Notes: generated from the letters alone by a model not told the origin. DNA of 64,000 nucleotides from Hippasteria phrygiana (GCA_037893225.1 JAZGUH010000419.1:186001-250000), one strand, 5' to 3'. Counted from the first letter of the stretch, positions 1-11,560 are shown. Translations and numbers: made by a program.

Positions 1-206
1 ATCCATTAGGACAAGTTAAAATGTCCTTCAGCAGTCAGGAAACCTAAAAATCCAAAATTGCCTAAAACGACCGGAAGTGAATTACTATAATTCACAATAG
101 AGATGTCATTGTTTAGTTTAAAAGTATGTTTTTGGGGTTAGGAAATTCATTGATACAAGTAAAAGTGTCATTAAGTAATTAGGTAGCATTAGAATCAAGA
201 TGGCAT

Positions 207-248
207 CCAAGATGGCGGCCATTATGGCATCCAAGATGGCCGCCATTA
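207..248 (+). promoter_or_regulatory. YY1-like AAGATGGC motif pair inside TIR element
   Basis: CCAAGATGGCGGCCAT at 207 and a similar copy near 231 match the core recognised by YY1 (AAGATGGCG). Reverse-orientation copies occur near 1750, 1935, 2110 and 2275, so the motif recurs in both halves of the element. Whether a factor binds it here is unknown. Confidence 0.35.
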
Positions 249-539
249 CACTAAAATGGCTGGGAAGTCAAAACTACACAATGAACATTCATATTATCAT
301 AGAGTTGGCTAATCAGGTTATTAATAAATTTAAAAGTAACAAGTTACGGGTCCTGGGGGTCGTTAGTCCTATGGTTCATTGTTCCTACGGGTCGCTGCAT
401 GGTCCTACAGTCTGTGAACCGTGGGACCAACGACCCGTGAGAATAGACTAGTGAATTGTATTCAGACATACTCTAGCCCCAAGCCTAACTCCTTTACCTA
501 AATGAACTTAACCCTAACCAGTCGTCTTTCAAAGCAGAT

Positions 540-635
540 GGAAATAGGACTAACGATCCGACATGTAAGACCGATGAAACGTAGGACCAATGACCCGTAG
601 CACCAATGACCCGTAGGACCCATGACCCGTCCCCG
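540..635 (+). repeat. Short tandem repeat, about 16 bp (GACCAATGACCCGTAG type)
   Basis: Imperfect head-to-tail copies of a motif containing CCAATGACCCGTAG are visible at 587-635. More degenerate copies extend upstream, near 430 and 550. The same array occurs at 55080-55165 in the second copy of the element. Confidence 0.6.
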
Positions 636-854
636 AGGAGGATGGCATCAAAAATGATAAACATTTGTACTAGTACAAGCTGCCCATGTGACACTCTGCA
701 GCAAATAATGGTGTGTGTTCTTTTTGACTTTTCATACACTAGTTTTAGGTTGAAAAATGAGTTCAAGCAGAAGCAACCCACTATTCATTCAGATCAGTAC
801 ACGATCCATAGGGCCAATGAACCGTGTCGGAATGAACAAGTGCATTCAGATACA

Positions 855-882
855 CCTAAACCCTAACCCTAACCTTAACCCC
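855..882 (+). repeat. Short interstitial telomere-like CCCTAA run
   Basis: About three CCCTAA-like units followed by CCTTAACC. The same short run is present at 55388-55415. It is far too short to be a telomere and is part of the mobile element. Confidence 0.5.
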
Positions 883-2589
883 ACCCTTACATAGGCATAT
901 CCAGCGGGGGGGGGGGGGGGGGGGTGGTGGGTAAGGGGAATTTACACCCCCCCACACCCCCCCACACAATCCCCCAACCCCCCACCCCCAATATTTTCAG
1001 AGTGTATATTTGTTCTTTCTTTTTTGGTACCCCGATAATTCCCTCCCACACACAAAATCTAAACCCTGCCCTATATCTACAACATACCTGTTGGTGTTTA
1101 ATGTCGCAAGCTAGTTTGGTAAGTCCAATAACTTCAAAGTGGATTTTGTTCTCTTTTAGGAACGGGGCCCGTAAGTACACAATCAACGCAACATTAAAAT
1201 AATTTCCATCATGCTGCTGGCCCTAGTGTGCCATTACTAGAAATAATGGTGACGCCTGTACTATGTGCCCCCACTGAAAAAAATTTAGTGCTAGCTAGTG
1301 TGCCCTAAAATTTGTAGTGCCCCCCCTGTTCCCCCGATATATCGAGTGCCCTTGTTCATGTCTACCCACAATAAAAATGACCTTGCTACTCCTATGCCTT
1401 ACCCAAACGTATACCTAACCCTAACTACACGTATAACCCTACCCTTACTCAAATGTTCCTAACCGTAACCTGTCTGTCATCGCAGATGGCAATAAGACCA
1501 ACAACATGTACATGTTGGACAAACGACCCGTAGGACCAATTATAAACCATAGGTCCAATATTCGATAAATAGCAACATGATACAGGTATACGGGTATATT
1601 TATAAATGTATTTCATCCAAGATGACTGCCATATATGTATTTATTGAGAACCCGATCATTCAACGCAAATCTAATTTTTGATCCTGAAAATCTAGGAGTA
1701 CACGTCTCAATTACAGATCTAACAAGAATAACACGAGATATATTTAGCCTTTTCATAGTATTGGCGGCCATCTTGGATGTTAAGTTGGATTTTTAGGTTT
1801 ACTGATTATTACTGATTGATACTTGCACTGGTCTTAATTTCATAATTTGTTACCCAACAACCTAACGGCAGACATCAAAATTACATCTATAAAGTAAATA
1901 GTAAATGACTTTCATATAGCCATTTTAGTCTTATTGGCGGCCATCTTTAACGCCATCTTGGATTTATAGTGTACCATTACTTACTCAAGCTTTACTCAAT
2001 GACACCTATACTGGTCATAGTAGATTTTCTAATCCCTAAAACCGAGGGATAGACATCAATATTACAGCCATAATGTAAGCAGTTCTTGACTTGTAACCAT
2101 TAGTGTAATTGGCAGCCATTTTGGACGCCATCTTAGATTTCTCGGTTTTCTTATTACTCAAGGACATTTTAAGTAGTCTTAATGGATTTTTTGACCCCTG
2201 AAACTAGGGGGTGGACACCAAAATTACATCTCTAGGATGGATAACTAATGATTTATGGCTATTTTTAGGTACAGGCGGCCATCTTTGACGCCATTTTGAA
2301 AATAACAGCTTTCCGGACTTCTGATTTTCTTAGATTTTTAGTATGTTATTCCTGATGTCAAATACTACTAAAAACCGTTGAAAAACCTTTTGTTGTAATT
2401 TGTTTGGGGTTAGGGTGTTTTTTCCCATAAATTGACTCGTCTACAAGGCAGTCCATACGTTGTTGCATTATTTATCTGGTCACGTGGGTGAAAATGGTCG
2501 ATACACAGTATTGCTTTTTCTTATGATTTTAATTTCCCCCCGATTTGGTCGTCAAGAATGGCGTAAGTAACGGTGTGTACTCAACTGTG

Positions 2590-3380
2590 GTGGGTGGTGT
2601 CTCATTCAGATTTTGAGAGACAAAAATAAAGTCCAATTTGAGGCTTCAGTTTTACAATTATTTTGTCATATGTGAAACTTTCAATTTCCTCCCAAACACA
2701 ATTCATTTAGGAAATGTGTGCTCGCAAGTGTTCCTAATATATTGGACCCTATTCTACGCCACTCTTTGTCGAGCAAAATTATTTGTACTTTCTCGACAAC
2801 TGTCGAAAATATTACAGGAACATTTGTTTGGGTTTAAAAATATGACAAATATGTTGGTACGTGGAATATTTCTTCCCTTTAATTGCTGGTTTTAGGGATG
2901 TGCATTTACCGGTAGTATGTAAATCGGGTACCCGATTGAAAAAACAACATGGTACCCGGGTATCTGTTAAAGAAAGCCAATCCCAAAAAGTAAATCTTGG
3001 AAAACTGCTGTTTATATTGTTCATAAAGGTCCGCATATATAACCCTCCTGTTCTCAAGGCCAAAATGGAGCCAGCTACCCTATAATATCAAAACCTATCA
3101 AGTGACAGATTGAAACACACACAAACTGAGTGTTGGTGTTTATAGTTTTTGATAGGCTGTGATAGTTATAAGTATAGGAGGGTTTTAATACTACCACATC
3201 GGTGCATCAACTTGCAGCAAGATAAATGTGTGCAGGACGTGGGCTCTATAGCTTTATGGTGTAAATCGCATTTGAAGCATCATAAAATAATGGTTTTTCT
3301 TTCATTTCTATTGGGTCCGACCACTCAGTGAGGCAGAGAAGAAACGAGGGGATTAAGATTGTGTCAAAATCCAGCACAAT
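2590..3380. other. Unassigned DNA downstream of TIR element copy 1
   Basis: No convincing gene. Reading frames are short and lack recognisable domains. A short GGTACCCGGGTA-like inverted motif lies near 2930-2960; GGTACC-containing motifs recur near 22285. Confidence 0.4.
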
Positions 3381-4005
3381 TCATCTTCCATAACGGTGAG
3401 TTATCCCATAGCCACACTCATGAAAATAATGTACACTTGGCTGCAGACATTCATGTTGTAATAAAGGATGGAGCAGTTCTATAGTTATAGTTTGATTGTT
3501 GAGTGCAGATATGGTGTACATATAGTGTAGTTTTAGTGTAGGTGTTTTCCAAAAGCTGGTGTACACCAAATTGACACCACCTTTGTGAATGGTGCTGTTT
3601 TGGTGCACCCTGTAAAAATTTCAACCTGAAAACTGCAGTTTTGGTGCGTTCCAATTATTTAAATTAGCACCAAAAGCGCACCACACATGATTGTGGTGCT
3701 GTTTTGGTGTGGCACCCCTATGGGTTCTTAATGTGTGTTCCAATTATTTAAATTAGCACCAGAAGCACACCACACAAGAGTGGTGCTGTATTGGTGCGGC
3801 ACCAATGGTGCGGATTTGGTGCACGGGCCAGATTTCTGCAGTCTTACACCAAAACTGCACCATTTTGCTGATGGGGTGCACTTGAGGTGCATTCCAATTT
3901 AAATTAGCACCAAAAGCACACCACACACGAGTGGTGCTGTTTTGGTGCAGCACCCAATGGTGCGGAAATATATTTTGCTTAATTTTTAAATGTTGAACTT
4001 GCATT
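3381..4005. repeat. TTGGTGC/GCACCAA-rich repeat array, left block
   Basis: Three irregular copies start with TTCCAATT..AAATTAGCACCA at about 3650, 3738 and 3892. Each continues into a short hairpin made of CACCAAAAGC..CACCACAC and GTGGTGCTGTTTTGGTG. A related block on the other side (5660-5980) is partly the reverse complement, so the two blocks could be the subterminal ends of one ~2.6-kb element. Confidence 0.5.
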
Positions 4006-4919
4006 CAGATAATTCATGCACCTTGCTCTTTCTATACATTTCATTTAAATGAATGTAATGTATGTAGCTGAGCCCAATGTTGTTGAAAGTAATACAAAGC
4101 TGTAAACAAAAGCATTTCAAACCGAAAGTGATACATAATGAATTTATTCAGAAGTAACAATAAAAAAGGACAGGCTTAAATTGTTGCATTAATGCCAAAC
4201 TATATATAAATCAGCTGATCAGAGGAAAAGTTGCATGCCTAATGTCCAAACCAAAGGCAAGAAAATGAACTTTTTAAAATTTAAAATAAGGCAAGAAAAC
4301 ACTATATGGCATGTATGGCTGCATGGGAGGCACATCGTTATGTCCATAAAAAATATACATATCTTTTGCTCATAAGAAAAAATAAATGTTAAACTGATAT
4401 ATTTTTAAATCAAAACTGCATTTGATAGTCGCGAGACACAATGACGTCACGCTATGTGCACTTTACTATGAGAGCCAGGTGGGATGTGTTTTCATTGTCT
4501 ATTACAAAATGATTTTATGATTTATCAAAAACTGTCCGTTAAAATCGATATTATAATCTTTAACAAGGGTCACATGGCCTCGACATTTCAGCCGGCACAC
4601 CTTCTGGACACTATGCCGAGAATCATTGTCCAAGCTTATCATACATGTACTTCTGATAAAATGATGGCCATAAAATCGCCAAATTAAATGTTCATGACGT
4701 CATAACATCGGAATGATTGACTGCAAGGTGATGATGCAATATTTGCATGTTGCAATGTCAATTCATATGATCTTAATAGCAGCTCACCGGAAATTAAGAA
4801 ATAAACTTATATGAAGCCATCAATTATTTTAAATTTTCCCCTTCATTCAAAATGTATACTTATAGACAGCTGATTCAATTCTTTAAGTCGATCATAACTT
4901 TTTTGTTATCACTAACAAA
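4006..4919. other. AT-rich unassigned DNA
   Basis: No supported gene or RNA. Only short reading frames without domain signatures occur here. It could be the interior of an element bounded by the two TTGGTGC-rich blocks. Confidence 0.35.
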
Positions 4920-5166
4920 TAGCCTTTTTGAGGTATGGCGGACACAATAGGCGAGGGCGCTATTTGATTTGGGTAAACCTTTTGTGAAACCACAGGAAAT
5001 TTCAAAGTTGAAGATTAGGCATGATCTATGGATTGTACTATGGATTGTACTTTAACTCAAAACAATATCTGATTCTGACTTTCACTGGAATTTATGGTTT
5101 TGAAATGTTTTATACCCAAATCAAATAGCGCCCTCCTATTGTGTCCGCCATACCTCTAAAAGGCTA
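4920..5166. mobile_element. MITE with ~55-bp terminal inverted repeats
   Basis: The left end TAGCCTTTTTGAGGTATGGC and the right end, read in reverse complement, TAGCCTTTTAGAGGTATGGC, are inverted copies. The match continues through GGACACAATAGG and CAAATAGCG for about 55 bp on each side. The ~135-bp interior has no reading frame. Target duplication cannot be fixed from the flanks, so the superfamily is not assigned. Confidence 0.7.
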
Positions 5167-5661
5167 ATGGGGACATCTTAACAGATTAAAAGCCAAAATG
5201 AAATTATTTGAGCCAAAATAGTGAATGTCACCTCCCACTTGTATCACTATACCGGTATAGTACAAAATTTTTAACTTACCGCATATATGTACAAACTGAC
5301 AAACAGCTTGTGAGTGTGTTGACATACCATGACATATGCTGCGTTTGAGTTGTCATGTTCATTCCAAATCCAGTGTATTTTTTACATGTTGTGTACAGAT
5401 TAAGTGTGTACATGAACAGTATATTGCCTGCAGGCATTTGTAGGCCTATGTCATGTAAATGTCCATGATTTTTACCCAGTTTTCTACAATTACGTACAAG
5501 ACTATGTGTACTGCACTGAAATTCAACTGACTGCAATTTCAAATTTCCCACACTGACCGTTGGTATGCAAGGTCACGGTATATGTCATGTGACTTTGTGG
5601 CCCATGCTGGGCTAAAGGCTGAGTAATGATAGGCCTGTGTACTTCTTATTGAAATATTGAA

Positions 5662-5830
5662 AAGTTTGTGGTGCATATTTGGTGCATTGATCTGAGACCT
5701 AAGTTTGTGGTGCATATTTGGTGCATTGATCTGAGACCTAAGTTTGTGGTGCATATTTGGTGCATTGATCTGAGACCTAAGTTTATGTGGTGCATATTTG
5801 GTGCAGTGATCTAGGAACAAACATTATGTG
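5662..5830. repeat. 39-bp minisatellite (three exact copies plus degenerate fourth)
   Basis: Units begin at 5662, 5701 and 5740 with AAGTTTGTGGTGCATATTTG and are essentially identical. A fourth unit from 5779 is altered. Because 39 is divisible by three, the minus strand reads as a 13-residue repeat without stops, but there is no other sign of coding. The array belongs to the same TTGGTGC-rich repeat family as 3381-4005. Confidence 0.8.
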
Positions 5831-6005
5831 GTGTACTTTTGGTGTAAAATGTACCATTAGGGCTAAGATTCTGTGGTGCATGTTTGGTGTAGTCACTTCA
5901 TTTGCATGAAGCTGGTACGCGATTAGTGTACACCAAATGTGCACTAAAACTGTACCAAATATTGAGGTGTACATGCACCCCAATTGGGTGAGGGCGCGGG
6001 TACAC
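5831..6005. repeat. TTGGTGC-rich repeat block, right side
   Basis: Continuation of the TTGGTGC-rich sequence with GTACACCAAATGTGCAC and GTACATGCACCCC. Read on the minus strand it resembles the left block at 3520-3610, which is consistent with a terminal inverted repeat relationship. Confidence 0.4.
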
Positions 6006-6174
6006 ATTCAGGGGGCCAAGATATATGTTTAGATTTGCCTGTTAAGTCACACGCGAATGTACATTTTTTGAAGGATTAGAATAACACTTTGAATAACAAA
6101 CTACATTTGTAATCCACAAATTTTACATCTAGCCTCTACACTGGCCATCATCAACTGATGTTTAAGAATACCGG

Positions 6175-6400
6175 CCTATCACCGTATCGGTGCGGCTGCC
6201 CGCCCGCGGCCGTGCACAGTGCATCGTGCATGCCGCGTCGCTCTCGCGGGCCTTGCACGTGCTGGGTCCCGGAGTCGCGCTCGCCGTTTCACCGTACACC
6301 TGACCGGATCCCTGGCCCCGCGCACGGTAATACCACACATTCTGAACCATTCTGGGCCACGCGCAAATGCAAATACCCAAACATTGACGGGCAACCTGTG
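6175..6400. other. GC- and CpG-rich island-like segment
   Basis: Composition jumps abruptly from AT-rich flanks to strongly GC/CpG-rich sequence, with many GCGC, CCGCGG and CGCG motifs, and returns to normal after about 6400. Reading frames on both strands overlap, as expected from GC-rich DNA, and none shows a domain. It may be a CpG island or the edge of a mobile element. Confidence 0.4.
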
Positions 6401-6742
6401 TTGAAAACTATGATACCACGCGCTCCGTTAGCTACGATAATTCATAACGCATCGCACGGTCGAGTTGTCTCTATGTCAAAGTCGACTTGTCTCAATGGAC
6501 GACTTGGTTAACGGCCGAGTTATCTCCACACCTTGAGTGGCTCTCTTAGCCTTGTGTTGGGCGAACTTTCATAGTAAAAAAAGAAAAAAAGAAATGGAAC
6601 TAGTACCAGCGCGAAATAACGTGATCCCAGCATGCAAGGCAGCGCGCCAATCCTGCACGTACATCAACCTGCAAAATGGCTGATGTCTATTACCTTTAGC
6701 AAAATTGAGACCGGCTAAGGACTCCTCTGCCACCCCAAAAAG

Positions 6743-6967
6743 ATGAAGAAATCATGGGAGTACGAAGAGACAATCTGTCAAATCAGAAATGAAGGGAATG
6801 GTGCACAACAGCACCATTTGAAAGGAAGTGGCAGTGGTCGTTCCTGGCCGCACCAGAGGGAACAGTGCCACGACAGGTGGACCTACCTCAAAAGTTGGTA
6901 CAGGGAAACCAAGAAAAAGAACAATAGTTTGGGAAGTGGTTGCGGTTCTATGCCCTCTGGCAGATAA
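6743..6967 (+). pseudogene. Myb/SANT-like (trihelix) DNA-binding domain fragment
   Basis: The reading frame contains QCHDRWTYLKSWYRETKKKN, which matches the C-terminal helix region of Myb/SANT-like domains found in the accessory protein of PIF/Harbinger transposons and in MSANTD-type host genes. The family pattern is C-x-x-R-W-x-x-L-K-x-x-Y-R-x-x-K. Only this end of the domain reads cleanly. The upstream half is out of frame or missing, and the frame stops soon after a Gly/Ser stretch. I infer a decayed fragment. No partner transposase is visible nearby. Confidence 0.45.
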
Positions 6968-7244
6968 GAAATTCCATGGGATGTGATGAATGCACGCTTG
7001 CAGACCAGACGTCTACAACAGTGCCAGAAATTTCTGTTTTCCATTGGGAAATTGAGAATCCAAAATCACCAATGGTGACATAGACAAAAGTGATGCAGAT
7101 GGCTCACAAAAGCACGAAACAAAAATGGGAAAAGACAGTATACATATACGTGTCATTCTCGGGCCCGGCACGAGCAACGTGGCCAAAAGAACCCACATGT
7201 AGATACACGAAAAAATGGGGACAACAACAAAATTGTTGAACCAT

Positions 7245-7745
7245 TTTTAATTGCCCGAAAATTCAAATTTTTACTCATGAAATTGAAAGGACAAACACCT
7301 GACCTGCAACTGAAAAGCACCCCGAATAAAAGGGTGCAAAAATAGTGTCAGCCCATAAAAGACGCATTTTCAGTTAAAAAAAAAGAAAACTGAAAATCGG
7401 TCATGAAGAGGCAGAATGCTGTTTTTCAAAACTGTTTTTGTTTATTTTAAAAGCCTGAAATTTTTTAAAAATAAAATTGAATGAACACCTAAACCTACAA
7501 CTGAAAAGTGCCCCAAATGAAAGGGTGCAGAAAGTCGGCCTGATGAATTCAAAATATAGACTCATTTTCAGTTTTAAAAAACAACTGAAAATCGGTCATG
7601 ATGAATTAAGAGGCAGAATACTGGTTTTTTTTTTTTTTTTTTTTCATTCTAAATGTTCGAAAATTCCAATTCTTATTAATGAAATTGAAAGAACACCTGA
7701 CCTGCAACTGAAAAGCGCCCTGAATGAAAGGGTGTACAAATAATG
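7245..7745. repeat. Tandem repeat with ~200-bp units (three copies)
   Basis: The motif AATTGAA..ACACCTGACCTGCAACTGAAAAG followed by GAATGAAAGGGTG recurs at about 7281, 7475 and 7683, giving spacings of 194 and 208 bp. Two more diverged copies lie at about 43930 and 44130. The units are separated by A- or T-runs. Function unknown. Confidence 0.7.
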
Positions 7746-8089
7746 AAAGCCTAATGAATGTGGACCCAATTGTTAAGTTTGAATCTCGCGGAGTTTGACT
7801 CCAAAAGAGACAAAGTGTTTTGAAAGAAGTCATCAGAGATCATGCAAATTGACAAGTGCCCTGGGAATGGCATGGATGATCTTCGGAGTCGAGTTGATGA
7901 GACCAAACTCGTGCTCAAGTTACTGAAACACCAGACCAAAAAGTTTGAGAGAATTGAAATCTTAAACTGCGGTGTCCAAAGTGGGTTGTTGCCCCACGAA
8001 AATTGTAGATGGTATCCAGAAGCATGTGAACAAGAACGACGGTTAGTGTTGCCAATGAATTGAGTGGTCGGTATGACAGGACTTGTAAT

Positions 8090-9230
8090 GTTGGGTCACA
8101 GTTTTCCCAATATTTGCTGATGCCGAGAGCTAATGTACAAAAGCCAGAATTTCTTGGTGTAATGAGAACCTTTTCTCATCGGATGTCGAGCACAATGCCG
8201 ACTTGCAATGTATGGTGGCAGCCAGAATGTTGAAACAAATGATAAAGGACATATGAGGATCCCACAAGAGGGTTTAATAACCAACTGTGCCCAGCTGAAT
8301 CGGCCTTTTACACCAGTGGAGCTCATCGATACCCCCATTACAGAGGAGGGTATTTCCAACGTGGACATCGTTGGTGTCCTGGCCCTCGTGTAGGGGTAAA
8401 GGCAGTCGCCCGACTGGTGCTCCCTATCCGTACCCTCCAAGGTGTGCATGCCTACGGTATGAGATCTGGAGGGGAAAGCTTGAATTACACAACGAACCTC
8501 GACCACATCTACTGCACACTTCAGATGAGAGGTAGGCTCAAATGTTGGAATTTCCAAGCCGGGTATTGTATAGCATTCAATGAATCTGAGCAAAAATCCA
8601 CTGTTTTATTCTGGTAGAGTGAGCATTTATATAAAAATGGAGAGGCATTACTTCAGATAGTGAAATATTAGATGGCAGCAGGTTGCACAATTGAATTCAG
8701 ATTGTGCTGTTCAGTACACTATGCCAATATTTAAATTTAACCAGGAAATCCAAAACTTAATTAAAAAGCAGGTTTTGAAAAATGCGGTTACAGAGGATGG
8801 TGAATTTGTATCAAGCATTTTGTTAGTGCCCAAGAAAAATGGCTCCCATAGACTTATTTTGAATCTGAAGCAATTTCACTACAATGTCGAATACCACCAT
8901 TTTAAGAGAAACATTTGATGTTGCAATAAAGTTGATTTCTAAAGGGTGCTTTATGGCATCACTTGAAAGATGCATACTATGGTGTCCCCATGCATCCAGA
9001 TTTTAGGAAATTTCTTTAATTCTTTTGGAGAGATTCCTTGTTCCATTTCACCTGTATGCCAAAAATGTCCAGAAATGTATGGATTTCTGCTTCACATTTA
9101 CAGTAGCAGGGACTGAAAATGTGGAGGCTGATTTGGAGAGCAAGCATTTCAATGATACCTGTAGATGTGAGTGGTCCTTGGACGAAGGTGTTTTCCATAT
9201 AGACTTGTACAAATTGACTGAACCTTGACC
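8090..9230 (+). mobile_element. Degraded DIRS-like retroelement fragment (Gag end, RT, RNase H end)
   Basis: Three pieces follow the order of a DIRS-type element. First, about 8270-8400 translates to a Gag-like C-terminus rich in Arg and Gly (YRGGYFQRGHRWCPG). Second, 8620-9010 gives the start of a reverse transcriptase. Third, 9100-9200 gives the typical RNase H tail (TENVEAD, then HFNDT, then EWSL). The catalytic YxDD segment, most of RNase H, the methyltransferase-like region and the tyrosine recombinase are absent. Several frame breaks occur. It abuts the large inverted duplication at 9330. Confidence 0.7.
8712..9013 (+). pseudogene. DIRS-like reverse transcriptase N-terminal fragment
   Basis: The frame at 8691-8918 reads EDGEFVSSILLVPKKNGSHR followed by LILNLKQF and VEYHHFK, which is the conserved start of DIRS-type RT. 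The next conserved block (MASL, then DAYYGVP, then HPDFRKFL) follows at 8950-9018 but in other frames, with a small deletion after MASL. The fragment ends before the catalytic aspartates, so it cannot be an active enzyme. The RG-rich Gag tail upstream supports the DIRS assignment. Confidence 0.7.
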
Positions 9231-10017
9231 TTTTGCCTCCAGATTAAATGCAAAATGCAGTTGGTATTTAGTTATGGCAGAGCTAGGACATACAAGTGGA
9301 ATTTTGTTTTCCCCCTTTCAGCCTAATTGGTCGAGTACTACAGAAGTTGAGATCCAACAGAGGGACGGCACGAATGATTGTACCATGTTGGCCAACTCAT
9401 GCAACCATGGTGAAGTCTTCCTAGACCCCTGACCGAGCAACCGCTACCGTTGCCTCAAATTGGAAAACTCTCAAATTTAGCAACACACTACATCCGCTAA
9501 GGAAGAAGTTATCGCTGATAGCAGGGTACATATCAGGAAAGCCTGAAGAACTTGGAAGTGTTGGGTAAGGTTTTACACGTTTTGTTTCATTGGCCAAACA
9601 ATCAATGGCCACCCTGAATATTTTTCTGCCTGTCTGGTTTTACATGGTGCATATGCAGGTAAAAGTGTAGTTAAGGACACCTCTCAATACATGTAGCATG
9701 AAAAGACTGAAATAGACAAATAAAACGTAGTCTAAATAAAAAGGGCTGCAAAATTGACATTGACATTAATTGTAGGACTATTCATTTTCGAGTAATTTAG
9801 CATTCCATTAAGACATTTTATAGACGTTTTACATATTTGGAAATGAAATCGGTGCAAAGATAAAGCAAAATGCATTTAAAAATCTAGCTTTTTTGAGGGC
9901 AAAAAAAATATTAAAAAAGGATCTGGGTGGGGATGATCAAATGCTGTTTTTTTTTTAATTGGCCAAATGTGCGATTTTATGTATTTTATATGTAGCCTTT
10001 TTAAAATCTTGTATTAG

Positions 10018-10132
10018 GTCAACGCCCCATGAATGATAGACAATCGCTACCATCTTGACAATGACATCATGGAGACTACATGTACAGAGGACGACCAGAG
10101 TCAAGACTTGGATGATTTTGACAATTCTGGAG
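10018..10132 (+). other. Exon-like block A in arm 1
   Basis: It is bounded by a plausible acceptor (TTGTATTAG) and donor (GGAG followed by GTAAAT), and it is conserved in arm 2 (about 25728-25842, minus). One frame gives an acidic peptide (METTCTEDDQSQDLDDFDNS). Another continues the coiled-coil exon at 27 kb in phase but stops after about 13 residues. Which frame is used, if any, is unknown. Confidence 0.3.
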
Positions 10133-10291
10133 GTAAATGTAATTCCATCGGGTGCTAGAAATATTTCAGAGCTTTGTAAGTATCAAAATTAGGGAGTAAA
10201 GGACCTCCTTCCCTTTGAAGACAATACTGAAGCTTCTATTTTATTTTGCCAACCAAACATGATTGGTTAACAAATGTAATCTTTCTTTCAG

Positions 10292-10398
10292 ACTTTGATA
10301 CATCTGATAAACGACATCAATGGATCCTGAAACTGATTCTCATGGAGACAAAACGATGACCAACGCAGCATCATCTTCATCAAGAACCCAATTTCAAG
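10292..10398 (+). other. Exon-like block B in arm 1 with possible start codon
   Basis: A pyrimidine-rich acceptor (CTTTCTTTCAG) precedes 10292 and a GTAACT donor follows 10398. An ATG at 10320 opens a frame beginning MDPETDSHGDKTM. It leaves one base over at the donor, and that phase matches the next exon-like block at 11674. Arm 2 keeps both splice signals and the frame, with a few replacement substitutions. No known family recognised. Confidence 0.35.
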
Positions 10399-10439
10399 GT
10401 AACTTTCACAGGCATTGCCAAAGAATTTACGTATAGTAC

Positions 10440-10790
10440 ACTTGAACCCGAACTCCCTACATCATTTGTCTTACATGTAACCTGAATCCTCCAATATCCT
10501 CAGATTCCAAACTGCTCCAATGTTTGGTACTGGGGACCACTGCCTGAATCCTGCAAAATCCTCCAGTGGGTTTTGGATAGATGTCTCAGTAGCCTCAATC
10601 TTCCGAAATATTCAGCAACAAATTGGATCCGCCATTTTCCTCCAGAGGCAAATGACCTCAATCCTACAAAATCCTCCGATGCTTCAACTATCAAAGTCAT
10701 TCATTTGGCAAAAAAAGGAAATTTTGAGGATTTAGAAAAAATAAAACATTTGCTTTTGCTGTAATTTTCAGAAATGAATGGAATTGGGGG
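10440..10790. other. AATCCTCC-rich segment in arm 1
   Basis: Motifs of the type CCTCAATCCTCCAAAATCCTCC recur irregularly, and the counterpart in arm 2 is about 25120-25430. Reading frames here arise from the motif and show no domain. I see nothing further. Confidence 0.35.
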
Positions 10791-11059
10791 TTAGTATTTT
10801 ATAGCAAATACTGTAACACTGACAAATTTAAAGTTTCCTGTGTGTAGATGCTTGGGAAAATAGATGTTCTTGTAGTTTGGTCCATGACCCTTTTTTTCAG
10901 ATAGATAGACGTTGGGGATTATAAAGTCTGGGAACTAGACTATTTCCAGCGATGGCTGGCTGACAATCACTGGAAATTGATATAAAAATAGCATTAAAAA
11001 AAATTAAAGCACAGCAGGTGCCATGATTTCACAGGTTGCTTGAGATCATTATTTACTTA

Positions 11060-11560
11060 AGCCCCCTTTACACAGGGCTGCGACCTTTGTACCACCTTTG
11101 AGCGACCAAAAAATGGCCAGGACGCTCAATGGTCGCCTAAACCAAGAAAATCCTGTTTCTATGTAACTGCTCCAGCGATCCTTGTGCCTCCCTTGAACCA
11201 CCAAAACTGCAATTTTCGGGCAGAAGCATCGCCCAGATTGACGGTAAAATTTGCAACAGAACGCATCTATTACGTGGCGACCATTGTGCATCCATTTTGC
11301 AACCACGGCAATGCTTGTGCCTCCCTTTTGTCTCATTTGAGCCACCTTTGAGCAACCAACCTCCTCGGCGACTTTTGTGCGACTGTTTTGAACATGCTAA
11401 AAAAATTACGGCGACCATGGCGTTGTCTGAACATCCTGTGTACCACCTTGGAACGACCTAGGCAACCATTCGGCCTCCTTTGAGCCTCCAACAGCGACCT
11501 GGCCAGTTTTATGGTCGCACAAGGGAGGCCCAAAGGTCGCCATCCTGTGTAAAGGGGGTA
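11060..11560. mobile_element. PIF/Harbinger-type MITE, 501 bp, TSD TTA
   Basis: The ends AGCCCCCTTTACACAGG and, reversed, TACCCCCTTTACACAGGATG form inverted repeats of about 28 bp running into GCGACCTTTG. The element is flanked by TTA at 11057-11059 and 11561-11563. Arm 2 of the duplication has the empty site with a single TTA (reverse strand near 24738), which proves insertion and a 3-bp target duplication. A 3-bp TWA duplication is characteristic of PIF/Harbinger. The interior is rich in GGTCGC/GCGACC motifs and has no transposase. Confidence 0.85.

Larger units (their letters stand above)
1..2589. mobile_element. Large TIR DNA element, copy 1 (left end outside window)
   Basis: This stretch is nearly identical to 54527-57052, including the order of all internal motifs. 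The second copy shows that the family has long, imperfect terminal inverted repeats: its left end near 54310-54480 is the reverse complement of its right end near 56700-56900. Here only the right repeat (about 2160-2420) is fully present, because the window begins inside the element. Both halves contain subterminal repeats built on a CCAAGATGGCGGCCAT motif. No transposase reading frame was found inside, so the copy looks non-autonomous. Superfamily unknown. Confidence 0.7.

Noticed and set aside
855..882. Telomere or chromosome end
   Set aside because: Only about three CCCTAA-like units, present identically in both copies of a mobile element and surrounded by unrelated sequence.
5539..5820. 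Minus-strand protein with 13-residue repeats
   Set aside because: The repeat is explained by the 39-bp minisatellite (a multiple of three). There is no coding evidence outside the array.
6158..6511. Coding frames in the GC-rich island
   Set aside because: Several overlapping frames on both strands result from low stop-codon frequency in GC-rich DNA. None has a domain.
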